Assembly: GCF_035751725.1 (NCBI RefSeq)
Contig: NZ_CP142104.1
Span: forward strand, 186,001 to 250,000
Direction: 5' to 3'
Source of the DNA: Pseudomonas frederiksbergensis
Lineage (GTDB): Bacteria; Pseudomonadota; Gammaproteobacteria; Pseudomonadales; Pseudomonadaceae
Length of the DNA: 64,000 nucleotides
The translations under genes and the position numbers were made by a program. Under the pieces are notes generated by a model. The model had not been told where the DNA came from. It saw nothing but the letters and a program-made list of their open reading frames with translations, and searched no databases. Each line of letters opens with the position of its first letter. Within the stretch, counting starts at the first letter, position 1. Positions 1-7,647 of this stretch are shown here, piece after piece.

Positions 1-435
1 GTCGATGACGCCCATGATCGCCACGCCCAGCAGCGGGTAACGGCTGTAGAGGTTGCGTTCGATCCAGTCCTCTGGGCAGTTCTTGCCATAGATGCGCAGG
101 GTTTCCGGGTTTTCCGCTTCGGCACGGTACAGCTCGGCGCCTTTGCGCAGCACGGTGGAAAGGCCCTTGATGACCGGACTGTGAGGGTCATCCTCGGTTT
201 CGCATTTAGCGTGGTGCTTGCGGTGGATGGCGGTCCACTCGCGGGTGTTCTGCGCCGTGGTCAGCCACAGCCAGAAGCGAAAGAAATGTTTGAGGCCGGC
301 GTTCAGTTCAAGGGAACGGTGAGCCGAATAACGGTGCAGGTAGACCGTGACGCTGATGATCGTCACGTGGGTCATCAGCAGGGTGACTGCCACCAGCGAC
401 CAGGGCGACAAGCCAAGAAAACCTTCGTACCACAT
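1..435 (-). CDS. desA: DesA-type acyl-lipid fatty acid desaturase (partial, N-terminal 145 residues)
   Basis: This reads from an ATG at 435 leftwards out of the window, so only the N-terminus is present. The protein begins MWYEGFLGLSPWSLVAVTLL and carries the first two histidine boxes of membrane di-iron desaturases, HRYSAH near residue 34 and HRKHH near residue 71, after a first membrane segment (about 10-30). Such enzymes introduce a delta-9 double bond into membrane phospholipid acyl chains. The sequence closely resembles P. aeruginosa DesA (PA0286) as I recall it. The divergent neighbour at 569 is the counterpart of PA0285, so the order supports the call. The third histidine box lies outside the window. 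Confidence 0.9.
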   Translation of the reverse strand, partial: MWYEGFLGLSPWSLVAVTLLMTHVTIISVTVYLHRYSAHRSLELNAGLKHFFRFWLWLTTAQNTREWTAIHRKHHAKCETEDDPHSPVIKGLSTVLRKGAELYRAEAENPETLRIYGKNCPEDWIERNLYSRYPLLGVAIMGVID

Positions 436-543
436 AGGCTGTAGGGCCCTCGATAAAAATAGAAACTGCCGTTGCATTATCACCAGCCCGAGAGAGAAAA
501 CCAGTCGGCCTTTCAGATAAGAGTGGCAGGATGTTTCTTCCTC

Positions 544-549
544 TATAAT
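544..549 (+). promoter_or_regulatory. Candidate -10 box for the GGDEF-EAL gene
   Basis: A TATAAT hexamer lies 20 bases before the first possible start codon at 569, in the divergent gap with desA. No clear -35 box is seen at the proper distance; TGGCAG near 524 is a weak candidate. Because the hexamer is so close to 569, the downstream ATG at 581 may be the used start. Confidence 0.4.
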
Positions 550-568
550 CCCGTCAAATTTCAGGGAC

Positions 569-2485
569 ATGGACGGCCGCATGACCATCTCGCACCGCAG
601 TGCCATGCGTGGGGCACTGCTTTACCTCGTGGTATCGATCGCCTGGTTGCAGCTGGTTGGTTATTTATTGAGCAGTTTCTTCGATCATTCCGCCGACCGG
701 CTTCGCTGGCAACTGATCAACGGTTATGCCTGGGTGCTGGTCAGCGCCGGGTTGATTTTCATGGCTCGGGTGCGGATCGCGCGTTGTTTCGCGAAGGGCG
801 GGGGCGATGTCGACCGGGAGCGATTGCGCCAGGCCGCCGCCGTGTTCGATTGCACCCGCGAAGGCGTCCTGGTCACGGACCGTCAAGGCCTGATCGTGCA
901 TGTCAATCGGGCGTTCATGGCGATCACCGGTTATGCCCGCGACGAGGTGCTGGGCCGGCAACCCAACCTGTTCAAGTCGGGCCGCCATGGTCAGGCGTTT
1001 TACCGGGAGATGTTCGCTTCACTGTCCAGCCGCGGGGAATGGAGCGGCGAAATCTGGAACCGCCGTAAAAGCGGCGAGATCTATCCGCAATGGCAGACCA
1101 TCCGTGCCGTTGTCGATGACAACGGCGAAGTCAGCCAATACGTCGCGGTGTTTTCCGATATCAGCGCGATCAAGGATTCAGAGCATGAGCTGGCGCACCT
1201 GGCCCATCATGATCCGCTGACCGGCCTGCCCAATCGCCTGCTGTTTTCCGATCGCACCGAGCAGGCCGTGGCGTCGGCGCAGCTTCACAAGCGCGGGTGC
1301 GCACTGCTGCTGCTGGACCTGGACCATTTCAAGAACATCAACGACAGCCTCGGCCACACCGTGGGTGATGAATTGCTCAAAGGCGTGGCCAAGCGTTTTC
1401 TCGATCTGTTCGCGCCGGGCATCACCCTGGCTCGGTTGGGCGGCGACGAATTCGCGGTGCTGGTGGAAAACTGCTCGCAGCCTGGGCAGGCGGCGGCATT
1501 GGCCCGGCGCATCCTCGATGCCTTGAAAGAGCCGTTGCAGCTCGGCGAGCAGTCGCTGTTTATCAACGCCAGCATCGGTATCAGCCTGTTTCCCGGCGAT
1601 GCCCTCAGCGCCGGCCAATTGTTGCGTAACGCCGATTCGGCCCTGTTCAAGGCCAAGAGCAGCGGGCGGGATGGCTACGCCCTGTACACCGAAGAACTCA
1701 CCGCTCACGCTCAGCAACGGGTCGAGGTCGCTTTCGAGCTGCGGCGTGCCCTGCAGCAACAGGAATTGCGCGTGCATTACCAACCCGTGCACGACCTGGC
1801 GACCAGCCGCCTGGTTGGTGTCGAGGCCCTCGTGCGTTGGGAGCATCCCATCCGTGGGCTGGTTTCGCCGGCCGAGTTCATTCCGATCGCCGAGCGTACG
1901 GGGCTGATCGCCCAGGTTGACGCCTGGGTCATGGAACAGGCCTGTCGGCAGATGTGCCAGTGGCAGCGGGCCGGCGTGGTCCTGTCGTTCGTCGCGGTCA
2001 ATGTGTCCAGCCGCTTGTTCGCCCGTCGCGAATTGTACGAGCAAGTCGCCCGCGTACTTCATGAGACTGGCCTCGATCCGGCCTTCCTCGAATTGGAAGT
2101 CACCGAAAGCGCCGTCATGGAAGACCCGGAAGTCGCGCTTGAACAAATGCACCGCTTGCGCGAATTGGGCGTGCGCCTGGCCATCGATGACTTCGGCACG
2201 GGTTATTCATCGCTGCTGCGGCTCAAGCGCCTACCGGTGCAGAAACTCAAGATCGACCAGGGCTTTGTCGCCGGGCTGCCGTGGGACGAAGACGACGTGG
2301 CGATCGTGCGCGTGATCATCGCCCTGGCCCATAGCATGGGCATGCAGGTGCATGCCGAGGGCATCGAGCAGCGCGAGCAAGCGGCGTTCCTGCTGGGCCA
2401 GGCTTGTGAGTTGGGGCAGGGGTACTGGTTTGGGCGACCGGTGGCGGCGGCGCAGTTGGATTGGGATCGGGCGCCTATTGTCTGA
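569..2485 (+). CDS. pipA: Membrane PAS-GGDEF-EAL cyclic-di-GMP enzyme, PipA (PA0285)-like
   Basis: The 638-residue protein has two N-terminal membrane segments (about 14-36 and 50-67), a PAS domain (about 85-200), a GGDEF domain (about 210-370) and an EAL domain (about 380-630). The GGDEF signature is intact (RLGGDEF near 290). The EAL motif is intact (GVEALVRW near 418), and the downstream DDFGTGYSSL loop is present. Both synthesis and hydrolysis of c-di-GMP are therefore possible. P. aeruginosa PipA (PA0285), which sits between desA and oscA, acts as a phosphodiesterase, and the position next to desA here supports orthology. The start is uncertain: ATG at 569 has CAGGGA just upstream, and ATG at 581 would give MTISHRS. 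Confidence 0.85.
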   Translation: MDGRMTISHRSAMRGALLYLVVSIAWLQLVGYLLSSFFDHSADRLRWQLINGYAWVLVSAGLIFMARVRIARCFAKGGGDVDRERLRQAAAVFDCTREGVLVTDRQGLIVHVNRAFMAITGYARDEVLGRQPNLFKSGRHGQAFYREMFASLSSRGEWSGEIWNRRKSGEIYPQWQTIRAVVDDNGEVSQYVAVFSDISAIKDSEHELAHLAHHDPLTGLPNRLLFSDRTEQAVASAQLHKRGCALLLLDLDHFKNINDSLGHTVGDELLKGVAKRFLDLFAPGITLARLGGDEFAVLVENCSQPGQAAALARRILDALKEPLQLGEQSLFINASIGISLFPGDALSAGQLLRNADSALFKAKSSGRDGYALYTEELTAHAQQRVEVAFELRRALQQQELRVHYQPVHDLATSRLVGVEALVRWEHPIRGLVSPAEFIPIAERTGLIAQVDAWVMEQACRQMCQWQRAGVVLSFVAVNVSSRLFARRELYEQVARVLHETGLDPAFLELEVTESAVMEDPEVALEQMHRLRELGVRLAIDDFGTGYSSLLRLKRLPVQKLKIDQGFVAGLPWDEDDVAIVRVIIALAHSMGMQVHAEGIEQREQAAFLLGQACELGQGYWFGRPVAAAQLDWDRAPIV

Positions 2486-2507
2486 TCCCCCATGGAATTG
2501 CTGACAA

Positions 2508-2546
2508 AACTGACGCCGTCGCGAGCAACTCGCGATGGCGTCAGTT
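2508..2546. repeat. REP-like inverted repeat after the GGDEF-EAL gene
   Basis: Arms of 18 bases (AACTGACGCCGTCGCGAG and its near-perfect complement, one G-T pair) flank a 3-base loop. It lies between two convergent genes and has no U-tract, so it looks more like a REP palindrome than a classical intrinsic terminator. Confidence 0.7.
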
Positions 2547-2564
2547 CTGCTGGTATTGATAGAT

Positions 2565-2954
2565 TCATTTGAACTTGATCAGTGCAGCTACAACGCCCAT
2601 CCATGCCAAAGTAAAGGTCATCAACGTTATATCAATGATGAGAAGACGTTTCAGATAGTGTGGGAAATGTTTGATATCAACGGCGTCCACATCCCCGATG
2701 CGGATATACGCATTCGAAAATATCACCATCCCGGCAATTTTACTTAGCAGCACAAATCCTCCAAAGCAGCCTCGATTCCGCCAAGCGGGGGCCCAAAGGT
2801 ATATGAAACGGCTGTTTTTCAAAGCGTCCATCATGGTGTCTAAATGATGGCGAATTAGATACAGACTGAACATCAAGCACGCAAGATTCAAGGGGATCAT
2901 AGCCAACACAATCCAATCAGACAGCGAAGAGTTCCAGAACTCCCCCAGCGTCAT
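2565..2954 (-). CDS. Small membrane protein, probable immunity protein of the PAAR effector
   Basis: The 129-residue protein has about three hydrophobic segments (roughly 12-35, 65-82 and 105-126) and no recognised family motif. Its start overlaps the stop of the PAAR gene by 4 bases (ATGA), so the two are translationally coupled, as effector-immunity pairs usually are. The partner's toxic end is glycine-rich and membrane-like, and immunity to membrane-acting toxins is typically given by inner-membrane proteins. The function is inferred from position and topology only. Codon use is less GC-biased than in the neighbours, which suggests acquired DNA. Confidence 0.6.
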   Translation of the reverse strand: MTLGEFWNSSLSDWIVLAMIPLNLACLMFSLYLIRHHLDTMMDALKNSRFIYLWAPAWRNRGCFGGFVLLSKIAGMVIFSNAYIRIGDVDAVDIKHFPHYLKRLLIIDITLMTFTLAWMGVVAALIKFK

Positions 2955-4360
2955 GGCAAAGCTATCTCGTACATAACATCACCTATTTTTTCGCCTCCCA
3001 TACTTCCAGCAGCTGTACCCGCCCAAGCACCAACGCCCACTACGGCCGCGACACAAATGACACCCCCAATACCAGTAGAGACACCAAGCACCAAGCAGAG
3101 CGGCCCGCTGGCTGATAGACCTATACTTCCACCCCAAGCACCGCCAAAAGTGGATAGGCCGAATTTTCCCCCTTCAGTGAACTTAACTTTCTCACAAGCC
3201 GCCTCAGAGCCTCCGTTACAAACTTCCTGTACCGCGAGCACTGAAGACACGCCACCAATCCCAATGCCGACATACCCACCCATCTGCATATATTTTGCGG
3301 CACGACTTATGCTCTCCACATGTGTCGCATACCCCGGTATCTGCCCCGGCGCGCCAGCCTTGTCCCAATGATGAACCAGACTACGGCTGGAAATGCCAAG
3401 GGCGGTTTTCAGCTTGGGGTGATCGCCCAGTGTCGTATGGCCGCGCAGGCGGGTGGAGTTCAGCAAGTGAGCATCCAATTGGGCGAGCAGAAGTTTGCGC
3501 TCGGTAAAAAACTGCGTTGACTTGAGATGGCCGTGCTGGCGATAGCTGTCCTGATGCAAGCGCTCCATGGCTTGCAGGGTGTCGCGCAGGCTGGTCAGGT
3601 GTTTTTCCATCACCACGGCGCTGACACCGAGCCAGGTCGAGGTCTGGCCGGTGAAGCTGGCAATCTCGGCCGCGTAGCGGTGCATGAAGTCGGCTTGTTC
3701 GGCTGTCAGGTCTTCGAGCGCAGCATTCACCGTTTCCGCTGCCGCCATCACCTGAGCTTCTTCGCGGGTGCATTGCAGATTGTTCGGGTCGCTCAGCACG
3801 ATCATCGAACCGGCTTTTACAACATCGCGGTGAGGGTTCAACGCTCGGAATTTGCGCATCACCTGCGGGTCGGGCGCGGGGAATAACGTGGCTTCCAAGG
3901 CTTCACGGCTCACGCTTTTAGGGACGACGAAGAAGCCCGGTTCCTGGGGTTCCATGCGGGTGAATGCCGCGAATGCCGGGTTGCTTGAAGGGGCAAAACC
4001 CGAGTGGCGCGACGCAGCGGGAACGGTGTTCGCGGGCTGCGAAACCGATTCAGCGGCTCGGCCGGCTTGCGGTGCAGCGCCGGCTTTTCTGTAAGTGGCC
4101 GAGAGTAACGATGGAATCAACTTGGCGTTACAAGGGCAACTGCTGACGCTGTCCAGCGAGCCGGCGTTACGCCGGCCGTTGCTGGTCATGCCTGATATCC
4201 CGCCCACAATCCGATAAGTCTCCCCGTCCTTGCCACAAGAAACCGGATCACCTTCACGGGCACGAGCGATACCATTCATTCTGTTGCGTGCGTCCCCATC
4301 CAGTACCTTCCCACCACAGGTGGTCTGGTCACCGAGCCCAATGTAATAACCCTTGCTCAT
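2951..4360 (-). CDS. PAAR-domain type VI secretion effector with C-terminal membrane-active region
   Basis: I chose the ATG at 4360 because GGAGGGG lies 7 bases upstream; the open frame extends further but without a ribosome site. The 469-residue protein starts MSKGYYIGLGDQTTCGGKVL. Residues 1-90 form a PAAR domain of the kind that caps the VgrG spike and carries C-terminal toxins. A middle region (about 140-330) has a stretch resembling LysM (FRALNPH...VKAGSMIVL) and predicted helices. The last 110 residues alternate Gly/Ala-rich hydrophobic segments, as in pore-forming or glycine-zipper toxins. No catalytic nuclease or hydrolase motif was seen. It is followed directly by a likely immunity gene. 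A second gene with the same N-terminus starts at 63715. The target, presumably the membrane of competitors, is inferred. Confidence 0.75.
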   Translation of the reverse strand: MSKGYYIGLGDQTTCGGKVLDGDARNRMNGIARAREGDPVSCGKDGETYRIVGGISGMTSNGRRNAGSLDSVSSCPCNAKLIPSLLSATYRKAGAAPQAGRAAESVSQPANTVPAASRHSGFAPSSNPAFAAFTRMEPQEPGFFVVPKSVSREALEATLFPAPDPQVMRKFRALNPHRDVVKAGSMIVLSDPNNLQCTREEAQVMAAAETVNAALEDLTAEQADFMHRYAAEIASFTGQTSTWLGVSAVVMEKHLTSLRDTLQAMERLHQDSYRQHGHLKSTQFFTERKLLLAQLDAHLLNSTRLRGHTTLGDHPKLKTALGISSRSLVHHWDKAGAPGQIPGYATHVESISRAAKYMQMGGYVGIGIGGVSSVLAVQEVCNGGSEAACEKVKFTEGGKFGLSTFGGAWGGSIGLSASGPLCLVLGVSTGIGGVICVAAVVGVGAWAGTAAGSMGGEKIGDVMYEIALP

Positions 4361-4382
4361 TAGATTTCCCCTCCATCGAGGC

Positions 4383-4451
4383 GACCCATAAAACGATGGG
4401 GAGTTGATCGGGTGCAATCCCTGCGGCAGGGCATTTGGAGAGAATAGGAAA
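4383..4451 (-). promoter_or_regulatory. Upstream element shared with the second PAAR locus
   Basis: Read on the minus strand this begins TTTCCTATTCTCTCCAAAT, continues through GGGATTGC and ends at CGTTTTATGG. The same ordered blocks occur at 63072-63141 before the other PAAR locus. Conservation in non-coding DNA at two PAAR loci suggests a common promoter or operator, or else duplicated DNA. No standard sigma-70 or sigma-54 boxes are obvious. Confidence 0.5.
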
Positions 4452-4501
4452 GCTCGTACAACGCAAGGTCACGCGTCCTACAAATCGACAGCCGCTCTGC
4501 T

Positions 4502-4529
4502 ATCGCGAGCGAGCGAGCCTGCTCGCGAT
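4502..4529. repeat. REP-like palindrome
   Basis: ATCGCGAGC and GCTCGCGAT form a perfect 9-base inverted repeat around a 10-base loop. With the palindrome at 2508-2546 it brackets the PAAR effector-immunity pair. Confidence 0.65.
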
Positions 4530-4559
4530 GGCGATGTTCAGTCTGCGTCAATACCTGCG

Positions 4560-4943
4560 CTAACCCTCGGCGCCAGTCGCCGCCATCCCCTGCGTTTCCA
4601 GATGATCCAACGCCCGCTCGACCAACAACTGCACCCCATCGGCCATGCGACTGATCGCCAGGGCGACGCAGCGGCGTGATTCGTCGATGTCGTCGGCCAG
4701 GTCGGCGGCGATGGTGCTGATGGAGAGCAGGTCTTCGGAGGCGTTGGCGAGCAGGGTTTCGGTGTCGATGTGCGGGGAGACGATGAAGAGTTGGTCTTTG
4801 TCGGGTTGCGGCGGTGAGCCGGGTTTGGGCTTGAGGTAGTAGTCGAGGGCGCGGTTGGTGGCGTCTTCGAGGCGTTGTTCTTCGAGTTTTTCGACGCGGG
4901 ATTTATGGCCGTCTTTCGGCGGATTTGGCGTTACTTTGAACAT
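4560..4943 (-). CDS. DUF6124-like conserved Pseudomonas protein of unknown function
   Basis: I chose the ATG at 4943, giving a 127-residue protein starting MFKVTPNPPKDG. This start is characteristic of a family very common in fluorescent Pseudomonas (DUF6124, as I recall). The frame stays open upstream to 5162, but that part is a structured leader and not protein-like. The protein is soluble, acidic and mostly helical (SEDLLSISTIAADLADDIDE). Its C-terminal half resembles the helical bundle of short regulatory or phage-like proteins of this genus. No catalytic motif is visible and no function is known to me. The ribosome site is weak (a GGG about 12 bases upstream), which makes the leader a plausible control point. 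Confidence 0.7.
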   Translation of the reverse strand: MFKVTPNPPKDGHKSRVEKLEEQRLEDATNRALDYYLKPKPGSPPQPDKDQLFIVSPHIDTETLLANASEDLLSISTIAADLADDIDESRRCVALAISRMADGVQLLVERALDHLETQGMAATGAEG

Positions 4944-4954
4944 GATTGAATTAC

Positions 4955-5151
4955 CCGATATGTAATTTAAATGAATGCTGGCACCTTTCGTTGCACCGAA
5001 GAGGTGGCAGCTGTGCGCGGGTGTGCAAGACCGGGCATATCGGACCCCGGCAGACCTCGAGAGTCTCCCGCGCGCAGCCGCCATAAATACGCCAATACGA
5101 GCATGAGCCGTTGACGTAGCAGTTGCGCGCCGATATGTACCGGACTTGCAC
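4955..5151 (-). ncRNA. Structured leader of the DUF6124-like gene with alternative pairings (candidate cis-regulatory RNA)
   Basis: On the minus strand, 5151-5130 pairs with 5043-5023 in a stem of about 19 base pairs with one mismatch and a small bulge. The enclosed part has an inner GCGCGCA/TGCGCGC pairing. The 3' arm contains CCGATATG (5043-5036). It can pair with CATATCGG in the upstream arm (5137-5130) or with a second CATATCGG at 4962-4955, which lies about 12 bases before the start codon and overlaps the only GGG that could serve as ribosome site. The two pairings exclude each other. This is the layout of a translational switch, but no ligand or experimental support is known to me. The rest of the 4944-5434 gap holds the palindrome at 5331; I see nothing in 5163-5330. 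Confidence 0.5.
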
Positions 5152-5330
5152 GTCCGTGTCACCGTTTTTTGCGATGACGAGCAGAGGTTAGCGGCGCTCG
5201 GCAGTGCTGCCTAGTTCATCAACGGCACCACGGTTTGAAGGAAATCTCCGACGATATGGCAGGGCAAAAGACCCGCAATCAGACCCGCCGTAGGACTCCC
5301 AATTTGGCTTGTTATTTTGGTTATATAAAA

Positions 5331-5355
5331 ATTCTTAAATAGTCTTTTTAAGAAT
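5331..5355. promoter_or_regulatory. AT-rich palindrome upstream of oscA, candidate CysB-type operator
   Basis: ATTCTTAAA and TTTAAGAAT form a perfect 9-base inverted repeat with a 7-base spacer. It lies about 80 bases before oscA, the first gene of the sulfate uptake set. CysB binds AT-rich upstream sites of sulfur-starvation genes, so CysB is the natural candidate, but this is inferred from context. Confidence 0.45.
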
Positions 5356-5434
5356 ATCAGCACTTATCTAGTATTGCTCCCACGCCGCAAGCAGTGCCGC
5401 CCACTGCCAGGCATTCAACTCAAGGAGCAGCAGC

Positions 5435-5617
5435 ATGAGCGCATCTCTACGTAGCGTTGACGGACAGGACGAAGCAACCATTTTGCGCGAGATCCAGAGC
5501 GCCTTGCGCGATCTACGCTTTGGCGCGGTGGAGATCACCGTGCACAACGCGCAGGTGGTGCAGATCGAGCGCAAGGAAAAATTCCGCCTGCAGCAACCGA
5601 GTCAGAAACCGAGTTAA
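5435..5617 (+). CDS. oscA: OscA, small DUF2292 protein of the sulfur-starvation response
   Basis: The 60-residue protein (ILREIQSALRDLRFGAVEIT, then VHNAQVVQIERKEKFRL) has the compact fold of the DUF2292/YezD family. A good ribosome site (AAGGAG at 5422-5427) precedes the ATG. In Pseudomonas the homologue, beside sbp, has been named oscA and linked to organosulfur use and chromate-induced sulfur starvation. Its biochemical role is unknown. It heads the cluster with sbp and cysTWA, as in P. aeruginosa (PA0284). The AT-rich palindrome at 5331 may control it. Confidence 0.85.
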   Translation: MSASLRSVDGQDEATILREIQSALRDLRFGAVEITVHNAQVVQIERKEKFRLQQPSQKPS

Positions 5618-5686
5618 AGGATCGCCGCCTGCGGCAGCTCCCAGCAGGGGGCTTTGTCGCGGGAGCTGTCGCAGGCGGCGATCCTT
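5617..5686. repeat. Long inverted repeat between oscA and sbp
   Basis: Arms of 26 bases (starting AAGGATCGCCGCCTGCG) match with one mismatch around an 18-base loop. The first arm begins at the last base of the oscA stop codon. The repeat could terminate or protect the oscA transcript and so set separate expression levels for oscA and sbp. Confidence 0.75.
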
Positions 5687-5743
5687 CCTGCAAGCCAGCC
5701 GATTCCAGAAGCCATAAAAACCAGAATTCCAGGAGCTTTCACC

Positions 5744-6757
5744 ATGTCGTCGATTCGCCGTTATGCCTTGGCCGCCCTGGCCAGCGCTGTTTTTGCAGGT
5801 TCCGCGGTTGCCAAGGATTACGAGTTGCTCAACGTGTCCTACGACCCGACCCGCGAGCTCTATCAGGAATACAATGCCGAATTCGCCAGCTTCTGGAAGA
5901 AAGCGCATCCGGACGACACGGTGAAAATCCAGCAGTCCCATGGCGGTTCGGGCAAGCAGGGCCGCGCGGTGATCGATGGCCTGCGCGCCGATGTGGTGAC
6001 CCTGGCCCTGGCCGGCGACATCGACGAAATCGCCAAGCTGGGCAAGTCCCTGCCGACGGACTGGCAAACACGCCTGCCGGACGCCAGCACACCCTACACC
6101 TCGACCATCGTGTTTCTGGTGCGCAAGGGCAATCCCAAGGGCATCAAGGACTGGGGCGACCTGATCAAGGATGACGTGTCGGTCATCACGCCGAACCCGA
6201 AGACCTCCGGCGGCGCTCGCTGGAATTTCCTCGCGGCCTGGGCCTACGGCCTGAAAGCCAATGGTGGCGACGAAGCCAAGGCCAAGGAATACGTGCAAGC
6301 GCTGTTCAAGCACGTGCCGATCCTCGACACCGGTGCCCGTGGCTCGACCATCACGTTCGTCAATAACGGTCAGGGTGACGTGTTGCTGGCCTGGGAAAAC
6401 GAAGCGTTCCTGGCGCTGAAAGAAGACGGCGGCGCCGACAAGTTCGACATCGTCGTGCCGTCGCTGTCGATCCTCGCCGAACCGCCGGTGGCGGTGGTGG
6501 ACAGGAATGCCGAGAAAAAGGGTAATGCCGAGATCGCCCAAGCGTACCTCAAGCACCTGTACAGCCCGGCCGGGCAGGAAATCGCCGCGAAGAATTACTA
6601 TCGCCCGCGTGACAAGGACGTGGCCGCCAAGTATTCCCGGCAGTTCCCGAAGGTGGAACTGGTGACCATCGACAAGGACTTCGGCGGATGGAAGACTGCC
6701 CAGCCGAAATTCTTCAACGATGGCGGTGTGTTCGACCAGATCTATCAGGCGCAGTAA
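5744..6757 (+). CDS. sbp: Periplasmic sulfate-binding protein
   Basis: The ATG at 5744 has AGGAGC 8 bases upstream. The frame is open further upstream, but that part is the inverted repeat. The 337-residue protein starts with a signal peptide ([20 protein letters not shown], cleavage near AVAKDYEL). It shows the sulfate/thiosulfate-binding family features [32 protein letters not shown] and [16 protein letters not shown]. It delivers sulfate to the CysTWA importer encoded next. This is family knowledge with very strong sequence likeness. Confidence 0.95.
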   Translation: MSSIRRYALAALASAVFAGSAVAKDYELLNVSYDPTRELYQEYNAEFASFWKKAHPDDTVKIQQSHGGSGKQGRAVIDGLRADVVTLALAGDIDEIAKLGKSLPTDWQTRLPDASTPYTSTIVFLVRKGNPKGIKDWGDLIKDDVSVITPNPKTSGGARWNFLAAWAYGLKANGGDEAKAKEYVQALFKHVPILDTGARGSTITFVNNGQGDVLLAWENEAFLALKEDGGADKFDIVVPSLSILAEPPVAVVDRNAEKKGNAEIAQAYLKHLYSPAGQEIAAKNYYRPRDKDVAAKYSRQFPKVELVTIDKDFGGWKTAQPKFFNDGGVFDQIYQAQ

Positions 6758-6778
6758 GCTCAACAGACCCGGATTCAT

Positions 6779-6800
6779 TGTGGCGAGGGAGCTTGCCACA
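6779..6800 (+). repeat. Short hairpin between sbp and cysT
   Basis: TGTGGC and GCCACA bracket GAGGGAGCTT, a REP-type fragment placed 21 bases after the sbp stop. It could stabilise the sbp message relative to the permease genes. Confidence 0.5.
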
Positions 6801-6815
6801 CAACCAAGGACCTTT

Positions 6816-7634
6816 ATGTCGCGTCGCATATCCCCCGTCATACCCGGCTTCGGGCTGACGCTGGGCTACACCCTGGTGTACCTCAGTCTGATTGTGCTCA
6901 TACCCTTGGCGGCGATGTTCGTGCACGCCGCCCAACTCACCTGGGAACAGTTCTGGGCGATCATTTCGGCGCCGCGGGTACTGGCTGCCTTGAAGCTCAG
7001 TTTCGGCACCGCGCTGTACGCCGCGATCATCAACGGCGTGATCGGTACGTTGCTGGCCTGGGTGCTGGTGCGCTACACCTTCCCCGGCCGCAAGATCATC
7101 GACGCGATGATCGACCTGCCGTTCGCCTTGCCCACCGCCGTGGCCGGTATCGCGCTGACGGCGTTGTACGCGCCGACCGGCCTGGTTGGCCAGTTTGCCA
7201 CCGACCTGGGTTTCAAGATCGCCTACACTCCGCTGGGCATCACCCTGGCGCTGACCTTCGTGACGCTGCCGTTCGTGGTGCGCACGGTGCAGCCGGTGCT
7301 GGCCGACATTCCCCGTGAAGTCGAAGAAGCCGCCGCTTGCCTTGGCGCGAAACCGTGGCAGGTGTTCCGCCATATCCTGATGCCGGCATTGTTGCCAGCC
7401 TGGTTGACCGGCTTCGCCCTGGCCTTTGCCCGAGGCGTGGGCGAGTACGGTTCGGTGATTTTCATCGCCGGCAACATGCCGATGAAAACCGAGATCCTGC
7501 CGCTGCTGATCATGGTCAAGCTCGACCAATACGACTACACCGGCGCCACCTCCATCGGCGTGCTGATGCTGGTGGTTTCCTTCGTCCTGTTGCTGCTGAT
7601 CAACTTGTTGCAGCGGCGCATCGAAACCCCATAA
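6816..7634 (+). CDS. cysT: Sulfate/thiosulfate ABC transporter permease CysT
   Basis: The ATG at 6816 follows AAGGACC. The 272-residue protein is a six-helix inner-membrane permease of the CysTW type. The EAA loop that contacts CysA is present ([20 protein letters not shown], near residue 170). [16 protein letters not shown] is typical of CysT. It forms the translocation pore with CysW. It lies 58 bases after sbp and 13 bases before cysW, so one operon is likely. Confidence 0.95.
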   Translation: MSRRISPVIPGFGLTLGYTLVYLSLIVLIPLAAMFVHAAQLTWEQFWAIISAPRVLAALKLSFGTALYAAIINGVIGTLLAWVLVRYTFPGRKIIDAMIDLPFALPTAVAGIALTALYAPTGLVGQFATDLGFKIAYTPLGITLALTFVTLPFVVRTVQPVLADIPREVEEAAACLGAKPWQVFRHILMPALLPAWLTGFALAFARGVGEYGSVIFIAGNMPMKTEILPLLIMVKLDQYDYTGATSIGVLMLVVSFVLLLLINLLQRRIETP

Positions 7635-7647
7635 GGAGGCGCGAACC

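Noticed and set aside
472..1068. A 198-codon plus-strand frame overlapping the start of the GGDEF-EAL gene.
   Set aside because: It runs in another frame of a well-supported gene and has a shadow-like composition.
4944..5162. Extension of the DUF6124-like protein by 73 residues upstream of 4943.
   Set aside because: The stretch forms extensive RNA structure and its translation is not protein-like; family members start at MFKVTPNPP.
5654..5743. Extension of Sbp to an ATG at 5654.
   Set aside because: It would put a repeat-derived sequence before a normal signal peptide; AGGAGC before 5744 marks the real start.
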